DNA from: Phycisphaerales bacterium
Lineage (GTDB): Bacteria > Planctomycetota > Phycisphaerae > Sedimentisphaerales > Anaerobacaceae
Length of the DNA: 37,895 nt
Reading direction: 5' to 3'
Assembly (NCBI GenBank): GCA_003141275.1
Contig: PLLM01000018.1
Coordinates: 1,589-39,483, forward strand
How positions within the stretch are numbered: the first letter of the stretch is position 1; each line of letters begins with the position of its first letter. Shown here in pieces: positions 14,261-23,780 of this stretch. Below the pieces are notes generated by a model. The model searched no databases. It had not been told where the DNA came from and worked only from the letters and a program-made list of their open reading frames with translations. Made by a program: the position numbers and the translations under genes.

Positions 14261-16153
14261 TTATCTTTCGCGATACGGCTTTCCTGCCTTATAAAGCTCA
14301 AGACGATTCTGGATTTCACGAGTCGTATTTTCCTGTCCCGCGGCCTTAGCGACCTTTAAAGCTTTTTCGGCTGTCAATATCGCGTCATTGAATTTGCTCG
14401 CGGCGGCATAGGCTACAGCCAGAGTGTCCAGGTTGTCCGCGTTATTATAAGCCGTCAGCTCACAGGCACGTCGGGCGTAACCTATTGCCTTGTTAGCGTC
14501 GTTAGCGGACAGGTCGCCGACGGTGGCTAAAAGCCAGGCCATATTATTGAGTGATTCAATGTCTTCGGGCTTTAGCTGCTCCGCTTTGGCGCAATTTTGC
14601 ATTGCCAGGTCGAACTTACCCTGTTGAGCGTAAGTTACCGCGATATTTACATATGCCAGGGGGGAATCCGGCTTTTGCTTTATAAGCTCATCAAAACACG
14701 CTATGGCCTCGTTAAGCTTTCCCTGTTTCAGGAGAACCATACCGAGGTTGCTGCGGGCGAGGGAAAACGTCGGGGATATCCGTACAGCTTTGGTCAGATA
14801 CGGCACAGCTTCGTCGTATCGGCCCATTTTAAACAAAGCGATTCCAAAACTGTTTTCCGCGACAACGTTATTTTCGGTAACTTTAAGGGTATAACCGAAC
14901 AGCGTGAAATCATTCTGCCAATGTTTGACCTGCATTCGGGTGAGGATCGCCAGGGCAAGCAGCAAAACTGCGGCTGATATGGCGACAAAAATTTTCCGGC
15001 TGGCTTTGTCGGCGATAAGGTCTTTGACTGCAAAGGCGGCAATGATGAGCAGGCCGAGAATCGATATGTACATATACCGGTTGGCCATCGACTGCGAACC
15101 GACCTGAACAAATCCGATCATCGGGACGAGCGTTCCGACATACCACAACCAGCCGACCGGTACGTATTTTCTGCGACGGCTTATATAGATGCAAAAAACT
15201 GTTGCCAGAACAAACAACAGGGAGCAGATAATCACTGCGGCGTCCGTGATATTTAAGTGATAGTACGGATAAATAACTGCCAGCCCGCTTGGCCAGATTG
15301 TTTTACCGATATACTTTATGTAAGAAAGAAATATGTTGGCGATTCTGTGATTGAGAGGCAATGCTTCAAACGAGTTGACCACTTCTCCGCTTTGTTGCGA
15401 GATGAATGTTACTACGGCCAGCACAGCGGACAATAGAAGCAAAGGTATTTTTTCTATTATCAATAGGGTGGCCGATACCTTTCGCCGGGCCTGGGCGTTT
15501 GGAGTTAAAGGTTTAACGCTGAGTTCCCATTTGACACGTTCAAGGGGCCAGTAGTCCAGCAAAAGCAGGGCGAGAGGAAGCGTTACAACAACCGGTTTGG
15601 TCATAATACAAAGGCCAAAGACGAGAAACAGCAATATATATCGTCCTATGCCCGGCCTTTTTGTGTACCAGATATAAACGGCTATTGTTAGAAGCCAGAA
15701 TAGTCCGCTTAGCACCGTCTTTCGTTCGGCTGCCCACGCCACGGATTCTACCTGTACCGGGTGCAGCGCAAATACCGCAGCGATGAATGCACCGGGCCAG
15801 ATTGACTCTGTCAAATTGGTGAAAATCCAAAAAACAAGCAGGGCGTTGGCAATGTGAAACAGCAAGCTGACAAGATGATGACAGGAGGCATTCAGCCCAA
15901 AAAGCCAACAATCCATCATATGGCTTAGCGTGGTAAGAGGATGCCACATATAGAAGTGCGGATGTGTAAACGCCCAGACGATGGAATCCTGCGTTATCCC
16001 CTTGGTTACATGAAGATTCTCGGTTATGTATTTATCGTCGTCGTAACCGACAAAGCTGTTATGCAGTGTCGGCTCATACGCGGCAAATGTGGCTGCCACA
16101 AGGCCGATGCAGATGAGCAGTTTTACCCGCTTTTCGTGATGTCCCGCATTCAC
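14261..16153 (-). CDS. Membrane GT-C-like protein with C-terminal TPR repeats
   Basis: The N-terminal about 400 residues hold roughly ten membrane segments. The first extracytoplasmic loop carries GYDDDKYI (residues 36-43), resembling the acidic motif of GT-C glycosyltransferases. It is followed by HPVQVESVAWAAERK (about 131-145), typical of the PMT/TMTC-like family. From about residue 415 there are five to six TPR units. Family members transfer sugars from a lipid carrier to proteins, or are putative O-mannosyltransferases. The donor and target are unknown. No Shine-Dalgarno is evident before the ATG at 16153. It may be co-transcribed with, or separated by a terminator from, the YXWGXW gene. 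Confidence 0.8.
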   Translation of the reverse strand: MNAGHHEKRVKLLICIGLVAATFAAYEPTLHNSFVGYDDDKYITENLHVTKGITQDSIVWAFTHPHFYMWHPLTTLSHMMDCWLFGLNASCHHLVSLLFHIANALLVFWIFTNLTESIWPGAFIAAVFALHPVQVESVAWAAERKTVLSGLFWLLTIAVYIWYTKRPGIGRYILLFLVFGLCIMTKPVVVTLPLALLLLDYWPLERVKWELSVKPLTPNAQARRKVSATLLIIEKIPLLLLSAVLAVVTFISQQSGEVVNSFEALPLNHRIANIFLSYIKYIGKTIWPSGLAVIYPYYHLNITDAAVIICSLLFVLATVFCIYISRRRKYVPVGWLWYVGTLVPMIGFVQVGSQSMANRYMYISILGLLIIAAFAVKDLIADKASRKIFVAISAAVLLLALAILTRMQVKHWQNDFTLFGYTLKVTENNVVAENSFGIALFKMGRYDEAVPYLTKAVRISPTFSLARSNLGMVLLKQGKLNEAIACFDELIKQKPDSPLAYVNIAVTYAQQGKFDLAMQNCAKAEQLKPEDIESLNNMAWLLATVGDLSANDANKAIGYARRACELTAYNNADNLDTLAVAYAAASKFNDAILTAEKALKVAKAAGQENTTREIQNRLELYKAGKPYRER

Positions 16154-16280
16154 AACATATAACCCGTATTCTTTTTATTTTTTTGTTCCACAGAATGCGA
16201 CCGGTCCTGCCGCGCGTACCTCGCACAAGACGATTTTCATCATAGGTTCTGCAAGCAGGCAGTCAAGGGAAAAAGCAAGA

Positions 16281-16312
16281 CGGCAGCGATTGTTTGTTTT
16301 CGATCGCTGCCG
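16281..16312 (-). terminator. Intrinsic terminator of the YXWGXW gene
   Basis: CGGCAGCGAT at 16281-16290 and ATCGCTGCCG at 16303-16312 make a perfect 10-bp stem with a 12-base loop. On the minus strand it is followed by a T-rich stretch (TCTTGCTTTTT). It lies 36 bases past the stop codon. Confidence 0.7.
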
Positions 16313-16347
16313 CATTTTATCGGTGTTTTATTTTTTACATGCTCAGG

Positions 16348-17982
16348 TCATCTGCTTCTGTCTCTGCCGCCTCTTTGCTGGCCTCTGTCTTTGGACGAAT
16401 CGCTATCCTTGGACGTGTCTTTATCTTTGGACGAATCATCGCTTCTAGGCGTGTGTTTGGCGTCGGTTTTATGCTCATCAGCGGGCTGAGAAGGCGAGGT
16501 TTTGCTGAAGATTCCTTCCCGTTTGCCGACAATAGGCGAAGGCGGAATATTCACCCGCTCCGACTTAGTCACGGTATTCTCTTGATGAGAAGGGCCTTCG
16601 GTCTTATTACGCTCAGTTGAAGGCGGCGTCTGCCCCCGTTGTTCGGGAGATGGCGTGATTGGTTGCTTGCGTTCGGCAGGTGCAGTTGTCGTTTCTTTTC
16701 GCTCGGTCGGCTGCGTCGATGGGCCTTTGCGTTCCGTTACGTTTGGTTGAGCCGATTTCGGCGGGGCCTTTGAGGATTCCCAGCGGCTTCGGTCGTCGCT
16801 GAATTTGCGCAAGTCGGTAGATTGTTTGGAGATTTTCTGCATTTCGTCTTTTTTTATCGGTTCAAACTTCATCGGTGACTTCTTGTCCGCGACGACTTTG
16901 TCAAACGATTGGGCCATCCGAATATCATTTCGTTTTGCCTCCGGCAACTTGGCCTCTCGCTGCTCCATCTCTCGATACGTCCTTGGCGGACGGAGGTCTT
17001 TGTCGTCCCTGCGGCTGTCGTATTCATGTCGTTCATGCTCATCCCAGTTGCGGTCGGTTTTGTAGTGACGCCAGCGGTCATGCTCATAAATAGGGTCATA
17101 CCATGAATGGCGAGTCCTGCACTCATACCACGGGAAGATACCTATGCCGATATAGAGGTTGTCGTAGTAGTCGCCGAAGTAATAGTGGTTGTAGCGCGGA
17201 CAGGTGAACAGGCCGAACTCAAAATTGCCGATATCGACGGCGACGCTTAGCGAGTAAGAAAATCCGGGCCGTTCATAATCGTGCCTTGGGAAATAGACCG
17301 GCGCGAACAACACGCCTCGACGTCTCAGTGAATAATCCCAGTGCCCGGCGACAAAAACATACCCTCGCGGCGTGCAAACGTAATGCGATGGCCCCCATAC
17401 CCAGCCATCCTGAGCCACTACCCAGTAGCCGGGTCGCCAGACATAACTGCCTTGAAACCAGTACCAGCAGGGCGGCACCCATATATTGTCGTCTGTTGGC
17501 GGAGGTCCCGGCGGAGACACGTCCGCGATTGCCGGCGGGGCGGGTAAATACTCGATTTGCTGAACGTTGTTTGTTGAAGCCCAGAAACCGGGAACCCATT
17601 GCCAGCCCATGTCTGTTTTGGACCAGTATCCCGGCACCCAGTATCTGCTTGGAGGTGCGGCTCGCCAGCAGCCGCTGACCCAGATGTAGCTGTTCCGCTC
17701 AGAGTCCCATGCCCAATAACCCGGCACCCAGACATACTGATCGCCTGTGGGCTTTTCAGCTGGCGGGTTTTCTGTTATGTTTGCAGGCGGCTGGGTCGGG
17801 GCAACAAGGGGGGACTGTGTGTTCAAGTCAACCGGTTCGGCAAAGGCCTCGTGCACCGGGCCTCGAGTCAAAACCTCGGGCTGCTCTTCTGCTGGTGTTG
17901 GCGGCGGCTGCGTCGCGTCCTCGCCATACAGGGGGCCAACCGCAAAAACCATTATTACAACAATTGCAATCGTAGTTTTCAT
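16348..17982 (-). CDS. Secreted YXWGXW-type repeat protein with charged tail
   Basis: A signal peptide (MKTTIAIVVIMVFAVGPLYGED) is followed by a Pro-rich linker. Residues about 80-230 contain repeated WVPGYW, WVSGCW, WVPGFW and WRPGYW motifs, as in YXWGXW-repeat proteins of planctomycetes and related bacteria. Residues 230-330 are Tyr/Arg/His rich. The C-terminal 150 residues are low-complexity (Thr/Pro/Lys/Glu, then Ser/Asp/Lys repeats ending in an Arg-rich run). It is predicted to be periplasmic or on the surface. No enzymatic motif is seen. The Lys/Arg-rich tail may contact polyanions such as cell-surface polymers; this is inference. Confidence 0.8.
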   Translation of the reverse strand: MKTTIAIVVIMVFAVGPLYGEDATQPPPTPAEEQPEVLTRGPVHEAFAEPVDLNTQSPLVAPTQPPANITENPPAEKPTGDQYVWVPGYWAWDSERNSYIWVSGCWRAAPPSRYWVPGYWSKTDMGWQWVPGFWASTNNVQQIEYLPAPPAIADVSPPGPPPTDDNIWVPPCWYWFQGSYVWRPGYWVVAQDGWVWGPSHYVCTPRGYVFVAGHWDYSLRRRGVLFAPVYFPRHDYERPGFSYSLSVAVDIGNFEFGLFTCPRYNHYYFGDYYDNLYIGIGIFPWYECRTRHSWYDPIYEHDRWRHYKTDRNWDEHERHEYDSRRDDKDLRPPRTYREMEQREAKLPEAKRNDIRMAQSFDKVVADKKSPMKFEPIKKDEMQKISKQSTDLRKFSDDRSRWESSKAPPKSAQPNVTERKGPSTQPTERKETTTAPAERKQPITPSPEQRGQTPPSTERNKTEGPSHQENTVTKSERVNIPPSPIVGKREGIFSKTSPSQPADEHKTDAKHTPRSDDSSKDKDTSKDSDSSKDRGQQRGGRDRSR

Positions 17983-18190
17983 AAATTTGCCCTTTCATAA
18001 AAAACTGGGACATCAATCGCCTCTCATATTCAAGAACGTTTTCCACGGCAAGTATATTGCAGTAAAAACGACGAACCTGCCATAACAATAAAATACGATT
18101 ACAATTATAGATTGTGCGGGCAGGCCGTCAAGGCAAAATGGATTTGCCGTCTTCTGGCGGCTATAACCTCATCTGCACATAGAGGATTGG

Positions 18191-18763
18191 CTATTTATCG
18201 AAAGAAACTGCGGGTGCCATGCGCTGAACCGAATCTTCTATTTCGAAAAACTCCTGCGCGACAAATCCAAAGACGCTGGCTATCAGGTTTGACGGGAACG
18301 ACTGAATCATCGTATTGAAATCTCTTACGTTGCCGTTATAGAAGCGTCTGGCGGCCTGAATTCTATCCTCGGTATTAACAAGCTCGGATTGCAGTTTCAA
18401 AAACTGCTGGGACGCCTTGAGGTCGGGATAGTTCTCCACGACGCCGAAGAGATTACGCAGTGAAAGAATGAGGTTGTTTTCGTCTCTTGCCTGCGATGCC
18501 GGAGAGCCCGTCGAGGCGACGGCCTTTGCGCGGGCTTCAGTTACCGTTTGCAAAACATTGCGTTCATACCCGGCATAGCCCCTGACGACTTCAACGAGGT
18601 TGGGTATGAGGTCATATCGACGTTTGAGTTCGGTGTCAATCTGGGACCACGCGTTGGAACAGAGTAATTTGAGCTTGACAAGGTTGTTATATGTAACGAC
18701 GACCCAGATAATCGGTATAGCAATGATTACGATTGCAATTATCAATCCAATGTGCTGTTCCAT
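18191..18763 (-). CDS. lemA: LemA family protein
   Basis: The 190-residue protein has an N-terminal membrane helix (LIIAIVIIAIPIIWVVVTYN) and the family core: YNNLVKLK, AWSQIDTELKRRYDLIPNLVEVVRGYAGYER and a coiled region ending FNTMIQSFPSNLIASVFGF. LemA proteins are helical, membrane-tethered and of unclear role, often paired with a DUF3137 or TPM-domain protein. Here it follows a DUF3137-like gene by 11 bases. A good AAGGA site precedes the ATG. Confidence 0.93.
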   Translation of the reverse strand: MEQHIGLIIAIVIIAIPIIWVVVTYNNLVKLKLLCSNAWSQIDTELKRRYDLIPNLVEVVRGYAGYERNVLQTVTEARAKAVASTGSPASQARDENNLILSLRNLFGVVENYPDLKASQQFLKLQSELVNTEDRIQAARRFYNGNVRDFNTMIQSFPSNLIASVFGFVAQEFFEIEDSVQRMAPAVSFDK

Positions 18764-18774
18764 AATTAAATTCC

Positions 18775-19449
18775 TTATACTGACCGCAGCTTCTGATTCT
18801 GGATTACATAGTCCGGGATGCGTTCGAATATGCCGTTTATAAGATTTGCTGCATCGTCGAAATCTTTGGGCGAAAACGTTGTGCCGCGATAGATGATTAC
18901 AGACAGCGAATCGAATTGTATCGAGAACTCAGGCGAAGCCAGAAGAAACTCCATCATCCGCTGGTGAATTATATCGTAGGCCCATTTTTTATCCGGGCTC
19001 TTGACGTAAAACTTTTTGCTGAATTCAGCAGATTCGAAGTCAATATCGTTGAAGCCGACCAGTTCGGTGAGCTTGTCGAAGAAGTTTTCCGGCCGGATAA
19101 AAAGCGGTTCGAGAAGTATGGGGCTTTTGATGATGACCAGTGAAAAATGATGCTGCGTCCTGCTTTTACCTGAACCGGTCGCATAATGATAGTCACAGCC
19201 GAGGAATTCCCGGCCGGCGAATGTACCCGCCATTATATTGTAGGCGTAGCGACTATCGCCTCTTTGGAGACAGTCGAAACTCGGATATCTGTCCTGGAAA
19301 GAGCTGTCATGTTCGGCAGTGAAATTGAGGTCTTTGCTCATTGCCCATGCGGCGAGCTCTTTGCGACGTTTATCGGAGGCATAGAAGCTGTATATAATTG
19401 AAACAACGGCAAAAACAATTATGGCCGCGATGAATAACTGCTCCTGCAT
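18775..19449 (-). CDS. DUF3137-like membrane protein upstream of lemA
   Basis: One N-terminal membrane segment (residues 4-24) is followed by a soluble domain. The stretch AGTFAGREFLGCDYHYATGSGKSRTQHH resembles DUF3137-type proteins, in which a surface-exposed beta strand carries YxYxTGSGK. Such proteins are common neighbours of LemA. Length 224 is shorter than many. The N-terminal anchor with a cytoplasmic domain is predicted. No motif reveals an activity. Confidence 0.6.
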   Translation of the reverse strand: MQEQLFIAAIIVFAVVSIIYSFYASDKRRKELAAWAMSKDLNFTAEHDSSFQDRYPSFDCLQRGDSRYAYNIMAGTFAGREFLGCDYHYATGSGKSRTQHHFSLVIIKSPILLEPLFIRPENFFDKLTELVGFNDIDFESAEFSKKFYVKSPDKKWAYDIIHQRMMEFLLASPEFSIQFDSLSVIIYRGTTFSPKDFDDAANLINGIFERIPDYVIQNQKLRSV

Positions 19450-19627
19450 GAGATTACCCTAAAGATACAATTATAATACATCGAGCCGAAAATTCCTCAG
19501 CTATAACCTTGACTTTATTTTCAATACAATACCAAATCTGCGTTGTAATACCATGATTTCCAGCGACCGCTCTGAGTTTTTTGAGTTGTAGTGGTTGCCG
19601 GGTTATGCGGTAGATAAAAGGAATCGA

Positions 19628-22093
19628 TTAAGGCAGGTAAACCAGCCCGGATTCGTTAAAGTCGGCGAATTTGATGCCGAGATTTACATAGCCCGATGAT
19701 GCTGTAACGCTTGTTTCTTTTATGGTCAGCGTGAAGGAGCAGTTGTTAGCGTCAAAAGTACCGGTGGCGAGACCGACCTTGTTAACATCAGCGTTTTTGC
19801 AGACGAATTTTGTTTTCTTCGCAATGAAACTACCAGTCGGGATGGTGAATGTCTGAGAGTCAAGAGTAACGGCAACGTTGACATCGGCAAGGTTTACATC
19901 CGCGTGTTCGACGGCGATGGCTGCCTTGATGGATAATTTATCTTTACCCTTTGTGACTTTGCAACTGTCAATTCTCAGGGTGTTTTTAATTCCCAGCATA
20001 AGTTTTATGGGAATAGGTTTGCGCAGGCCGTTGACTATTCTTTCACCTGCATGACCGGCACCTGCGAAATCGCCGATTGTGATCCGCATAGTGACAGGGC
20101 AAGATAAACCCGAAAGGTCAATATTTTTGGCGATGAAGGAAAACTTTCCGGTTGCCGGAACATATTTGAAGGATTTTTTGGACCTGTTCTCGGTCCGGGC
20201 ATAACTGTATTTGCCCTTTTTGAATGAATTGCCGTCAACGGGGAATATTTTGGTGCAGGGCGAACGCATATTATTCGAGTCAACAGTAATGGTAAAGCTG
20301 TTGACGTCATTGAGGTTATTAGCATTAACGTCCATCACGCCGGAGATGGAAATTGTGCCTATATTGTTTTTGCCGGCGGAAACAGTGCATTTCGTAATTG
20401 AGACCCAATAGTGGTCTAAGACGGGATTAACTAATTCGATACCCTGACCATTCACCGGGTCGAGGTTGCGGGTGTATTGCTTATTGTCGGCGTCATTCCA
20501 GTGTTCGTGAACACCTAAGCTTCCGATGAGCGTGCCGTCGTTTTCGGGGTCGTAGTCAATGTCAACCGGCCAGTTGTTCGGGTCCGCTGCTTGATGAAGA
20601 TAATCATCCACGCCGTCCATCTGGGGCCAGTAATCAGTCGGGTTATTTGCCTGAGTGTATTCCGTTTTTAAGAAGTCGAAGCAAACCGATTCCAAAGCGA
20701 CCTGGTCCTGGGAGGCAAAAATGCTTGACGTATAGTCATTGTTAAACGGGGCCATTAGCCATTTCGCCGGCTTTTTGATTGATTCTGGTCCACCCCAAAG
20801 ACCATCCACGACGTTAAGCACGGTATTGCCGCCGAGGAACTTATGCCCCATCAAATCCACCTGCACCCGGTATAACCCCATCCCGGTTCTGCTTTGGCTG
20901 GTTCCATCAGGATTTACCAGGCCTTGATGGAGATGGGTGGCGTCCTCACGGCACTGTGAGCCAAAATGATTTTTGGCGCAAAGGGTAATGCCGGCACAAG
21001 CGTGACCTTTTAGAGACGCGATATTGATCATATAATTGGCTTCAGTGATGCAGGTGGGCAGGTAATCACTACGTACCGATAAGATAGTGCCACGGTCGGA
21101 ATAAAAAATTACTTGGGTTGCGCTGGGGACAATCGGGGTTCTTCCCATGGTTTTGGATTGGTGGTCGATATAAATCACATTCGGAAATTCCGCGTGCAGT
21201 AAGTTATAAACATGTTTGTAGAAGTGTTTCAGCGGGTCGCCGATGTAAATATCCTGCTGGCGCACGCCGTAAACGTTCACTAATTGCCTTAAAAAGGCGA
21301 GCACCACTTGTGGCGAGGTCTCGGCAGTGCCATACCAACTGTTTTTCACAATGGAATAGTCAGTTGAGTTTATGTTGGGATAATCAGAACCCCATCCCCA
21401 GGCGCTGGTGAAGTTCGTTTTAATCATAATTTTCTGGCCCGGTATGTAACCGGCGTTACCCCTGCCCTTTGTCTTGTTGAAATTTTTAAAGAGGGCGTCC
21501 CAGGCGGCCTCGTCTGAATTTTCTCCAGTCAAGCTACGAATCATTTGCGAGACCATTTTGTCTATCACTACCTGGTTATTGTTTTTGGGGAGGAACCAGC
21601 CGTCTTCAACGGGGGTATAGGTGTTGTTGCAATCTTCATTGGTGGCGTTGGCATCGTGGACCCAGACAACCCTGCCGGGACAAATTCCTTGTGCTGTGCC
21701 CATAGGTGCATTGACTGGTTGCGGCGCGGCCAGAACAATTTTCGGTGCTGTATGGCTCATCGCCATCCAGATGAAGCTGACACTAAGGGAAACAAACATT
21801 ATCCCGACGACGTATCTCGCCCGCAGGAAATTGCGCCTTGCCTTACGAAATGTGACAACCGAGCCGGCCAGCCCCATAAGCCAGATTATGAAACCGGAAG
21901 CTAATGGGAATGCCACACGCTGGCAGGGATATGTTGCTCGCGATGGTTTTGGAATTACCCTGATGAGAAACCAAACAAGCGCAGCAAATCCTGTTATTGA
22001 AGGCAGCCAGAACAGCCACCTGTGTTTCACCGGCCCGGCCGTCCCGGGACAAGCCGACGATATTCGTTTTTTCCCCGAAAAAAATGTTACCAC
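19628..22093 (-). CDS. DUF362-domain membrane protein with C-terminal beta-sandwich repeats
   Basis: Residues 1-120 have three membrane helices. Residues about 140-560 form the DUF362-like domain: GQKIMIKTNFTS, YGVRQQDIYIGDP, CITEANYMINIASLKGHACAGITLCAKNHFG and LNVVDGLWGGPES follow the family pattern. No ferredoxin Cys motif is fused, unlike some members. The last 250 residues repeat a motif like NNLNDVNSFTITVDSNN and ADVNVAVTLDSQTFTIP, suggesting two or three beta-sandwich modules with calcium-like DxN turns. The function of DUF362 is unsettled. The start is GTG at 22093, supported by AGGAG six bases upstream. Neighbouring genes are divergent. Confidence 0.75.
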   Translation of the reverse strand: MVTFFSGKKRISSACPGTAGPVKHRWLFWLPSITGFAALVWFLIRVIPKPSRATYPCQRVAFPLASGFIIWLMGLAGSVVTFRKARRNFLRARYVVGIMFVSLSVSFIWMAMSHTAPKIVLAAPQPVNAPMGTAQGICPGRVVWVHDANATNEDCNNTYTPVEDGWFLPKNNNQVVIDKMVSQMIRSLTGENSDEAAWDALFKNFNKTKGRGNAGYIPGQKIMIKTNFTSAWGWGSDYPNINSTDYSIVKNSWYGTAETSPQVVLAFLRQLVNVYGVRQQDIYIGDPLKHFYKHVYNLLHAEFPNVIYIDHQSKTMGRTPIVPSATQVIFYSDRGTILSVRSDYLPTCITEANYMINIASLKGHACAGITLCAKNHFGSQCREDATHLHQGLVNPDGTSQSRTGMGLYRVQVDLMGHKFLGGNTVLNVVDGLWGGPESIKKPAKWLMAPFNNDYTSSIFASQDQVALESVCFDFLKTEYTQANNPTDYWPQMDGVDDYLHQAADPNNWPVDIDYDPENDGTLIGSLGVHEHWNDADNKQYTRNLDPVNGQGIELVNPVLDHYWVSITKCTVSAGKNNIGTISISGVMDVNANNLNDVNSFTITVDSNNMRSPCTKIFPVDGNSFKKGKYSYARTENRSKKSFKYVPATGKFSFIAKNIDLSGLSCPVTMRITIGDFAGAGHAGERIVNGLRKPIPIKLMLGIKNTLRIDSCKVTKGKDKLSIKAAIAVEHADVNLADVNVAVTLDSQTFTIPTGSFIAKKTKFVCKNADVNKVGLATGTFDANNCSFTLTIKETSVTASSGYVNLGIKFADFNESGLVYLP

Positions 22094-22605
22094 GCCTGCT
22101 CCTGACTAAATCTTCTGGTGATGAATATCAGCATAGGACCGAGAATGCCCTCACTGTCCTTTCGTATCTTAAAATATATCGGCATTTGACAGGATTTTTA
22201 ATGATTTGGAGGGGCGTTTTTGACTATTCTTTTTTGCGGGTTACAGGTAACGAAAAATGGGTTTTTATAGCACCTTCCGGCGACTGTAACTACATTCAAA
22301 CCTGTAGTCCTTTTTTTTGCGGACCATATTAGAAAAATGGCCGTCAGCAAAAGACAGCCCCGGGATATGTTTGAAATATAAAAGAATGAGGTGCTACTGA
22401 TGCTCAAGCGGGCTTGTTTTCCATAAGTCTCTTATTGACAGCGATTTACCATTCGAAGGCCACCGGAAGCAATCGCGGTTTGGGTTGCAATGCCCCCCAT
22501 TTATGGTATCCTAAATAACTATTGTATTATAGCGATTGCGTATAATCACGCTTTTGACGTCGAAAACTGGGGTTTTGACTTTGAAAGCCATTTTGGAAAC
22601 AGGGT
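22094..22605. other. Divergent spacer with attenuator-like structure
   Basis: No gene is supported. The plus-strand half contains the inverted-repeat set at 22240-22318 and, nearer the deacetylase gene, a TATAAT at 22541-22546 that may be its -10 box. A matching -35 box is not obvious. Confidence 0.5.
22240..22318 (+). promoter_or_regulatory. Candidate small RNA or attenuator with alternative pairings
   Basis: GTTACAG (22240-22246) can pair with CTGTAAC (22284-22290). TACAGGT (22242-22248) can instead pair with ACCTGTA (22300-22306). A short stem ACTAC/GTAGT (22289-22293, 22304-22308) is followed by eight T residues (22311-22318), as in an intrinsic terminator. The second pairing would open the terminator stem. 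It lies about 290 bases upstream of the deacetylase start. Other readings are a short sRNA or chance. Confidence 0.35.
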
Positions 22606-23637
22606 ATGAAAAAGATAAATGTAATTCTGCTATTGGCCGCCTTTCTTGCAGCAGGCAATGTGGCGTATTCCGGAACCGTTGCTTCTCCTTACCAGGTAGG
22701 CAATTGGCCGGGTTTCCGGACGGCGGCGATAAGTTATACTTTCGATGATGGCTGTTCCAATCAATTTGCTATAGCTATCCCTATGTTTAACGAATTTGAT
22801 TATAAGCTGACGCTGTTTACTATTACAGGCGCGTCGCCCAACTGGACCAATCTGCGGAATGCTGCCGCAGCAGGTCACGAAGTCGCAAGTCATACCGTAA
22901 CGCACCCTACTTTAACTCCATCAAACGAAGTAGCAGAACTGTCAAACTCCAAGAGTGCCATTGAAGCGAATGTACCAAGCCAGAAGTGCGTCACTATTGC
23001 CTATCCTATGTGCGTGCCCAGCACCCAGTCAGTTACTGCGACATACTATATTGCCGGGCGAATCTGTTCGGGCAGTATTGAAGTAAACACCCCCTTAAAC
23101 TTCTACCAAATAAGTTCGATAGGTTGCGGCAGTGCAGGTTCGATAAAGACAGCGGCGGATTTCAACACGAAATTCGCGAACACCGCATCCTCAAAAGGAT
23201 GGTGCGTTTTTCTCATCCACGGCATAGATAGCGATGGCGGCTATTCGCCGCTTTCTTCCACGGTCCTGCGGTCAAGCTTGCAGTATCTTGATGCCCGCAG
23301 GAGCACATTCTGGGTTTCTACTTTCGGAAACGTTGTTCGCTATATAAGAGAACGCAATGATGTGTCGGTCGCGGAAACGTCTAATACGGGCGACAGTATT
23401 ACCTTGCAGGTAACAGACACCCTCGACAACACGATTTACAATTATCCGGTAACGATACGCAGACCTTTCCCTGAGGGCTGGCAGATGGCAAGGGTTTCAC
23501 AGAACGGACATGAGGTAAAAGCTTCAATTTTAAGGGGCACTTCAGTAAATTATCTTATGTTTGACGCGGTGCCGGATGGCGGGGAGTTGTGCTCACAAAA
23601 ACCCTTTACGGTGATGTTACGGACGGTAACGCTGTAG
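22606..23637 (+). CDS. Secreted polysaccharide deacetylase, frameshifted at 3' end
   Basis: A signal peptide (MKKINVILLLAAFLAAGNVAYS) is followed by a NodB-type domain. The metal site is visible as FDDG (residues 46-49) and SHTVTHP with His96 and His100. Such enzymes remove acetyl groups from peptidoglycan, chitin or exopolysaccharide outside the cytoplasm. Residues about 235-320 form a beta-rich domain ending VPDGGELCSQK. The frame then runs into PFTVMLRTVTL and stops, whereas the next frame encodes a dockerin-like tail (see 23602-23780). The disruption is near five A residues at 23597-23601. Restoring one base would give a normal enzyme-dockerin protein. Confidence 0.85.
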   Translation: MKKINVILLLAAFLAAGNVAYSGTVASPYQVGNWPGFRTAAISYTFDDGCSNQFAIAIPMFNEFDYKLTLFTITGASPNWTNLRNAAAAGHEVASHTVTHPTLTPSNEVAELSNSKSAIEANVPSQKCVTIAYPMCVPSTQSVTATYYIAGRICSGSIEVNTPLNFYQISSIGCGSAGSIKTAADFNTKFANTASSKGWCVFLIHGIDSDGGYSPLSSTVLRSSLQYLDARRSTFWVSTFGNVVRYIRERNDVSVAETSNTGDSITLQVTDTLDNTIYNYPVTIRRPFPEGWQMARVSQNGHEVKASILRGTSVNYLMFDAVPDGGELCSQKPFTVMLRTVTL

Positions 23638-23780
23638 AATTGGACGACCTTGCTGTTTTTTTTGACTTGTGGTTGTTGTGGGATTGCGCTGAAACTGCCT
23701 GGTATGACCTCGATGGAAATTGTAAGGTCACTTTTTATGAATTTGCTCTTCTGGCGCAAAACTGGCGGCAAGTGTTATAA
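23602..23780 (+). pseudogene. Dockerin-like C-terminal domain, out of frame with the deacetylase
   Basis: The frame reads LYGDVTDGNAVELDDLAVFFDLW and then WYDLDGNCKVTFYEFALLAQNW. Both parts have the Asp-x-(Asn/Asp)-Gly spacing of EF-hand-like calcium loops, typical of the planctomycete dockerin-type tail. It has no start or ribosome site of its own. It is in the -1 frame relative to the deacetylase, so it belongs to that protein rather than being a separate gene. Confidence 0.7.

Noticed and set aside
23591-23610. Programmed -1 frameshift in the deacetylase gene
   Set aside because: The codons TCA CAA AAA CCC TTT do not present a standard slippery heptamer in the zero frame, and no downstream pseudoknot is apparent. 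A mutation or read error is simpler.
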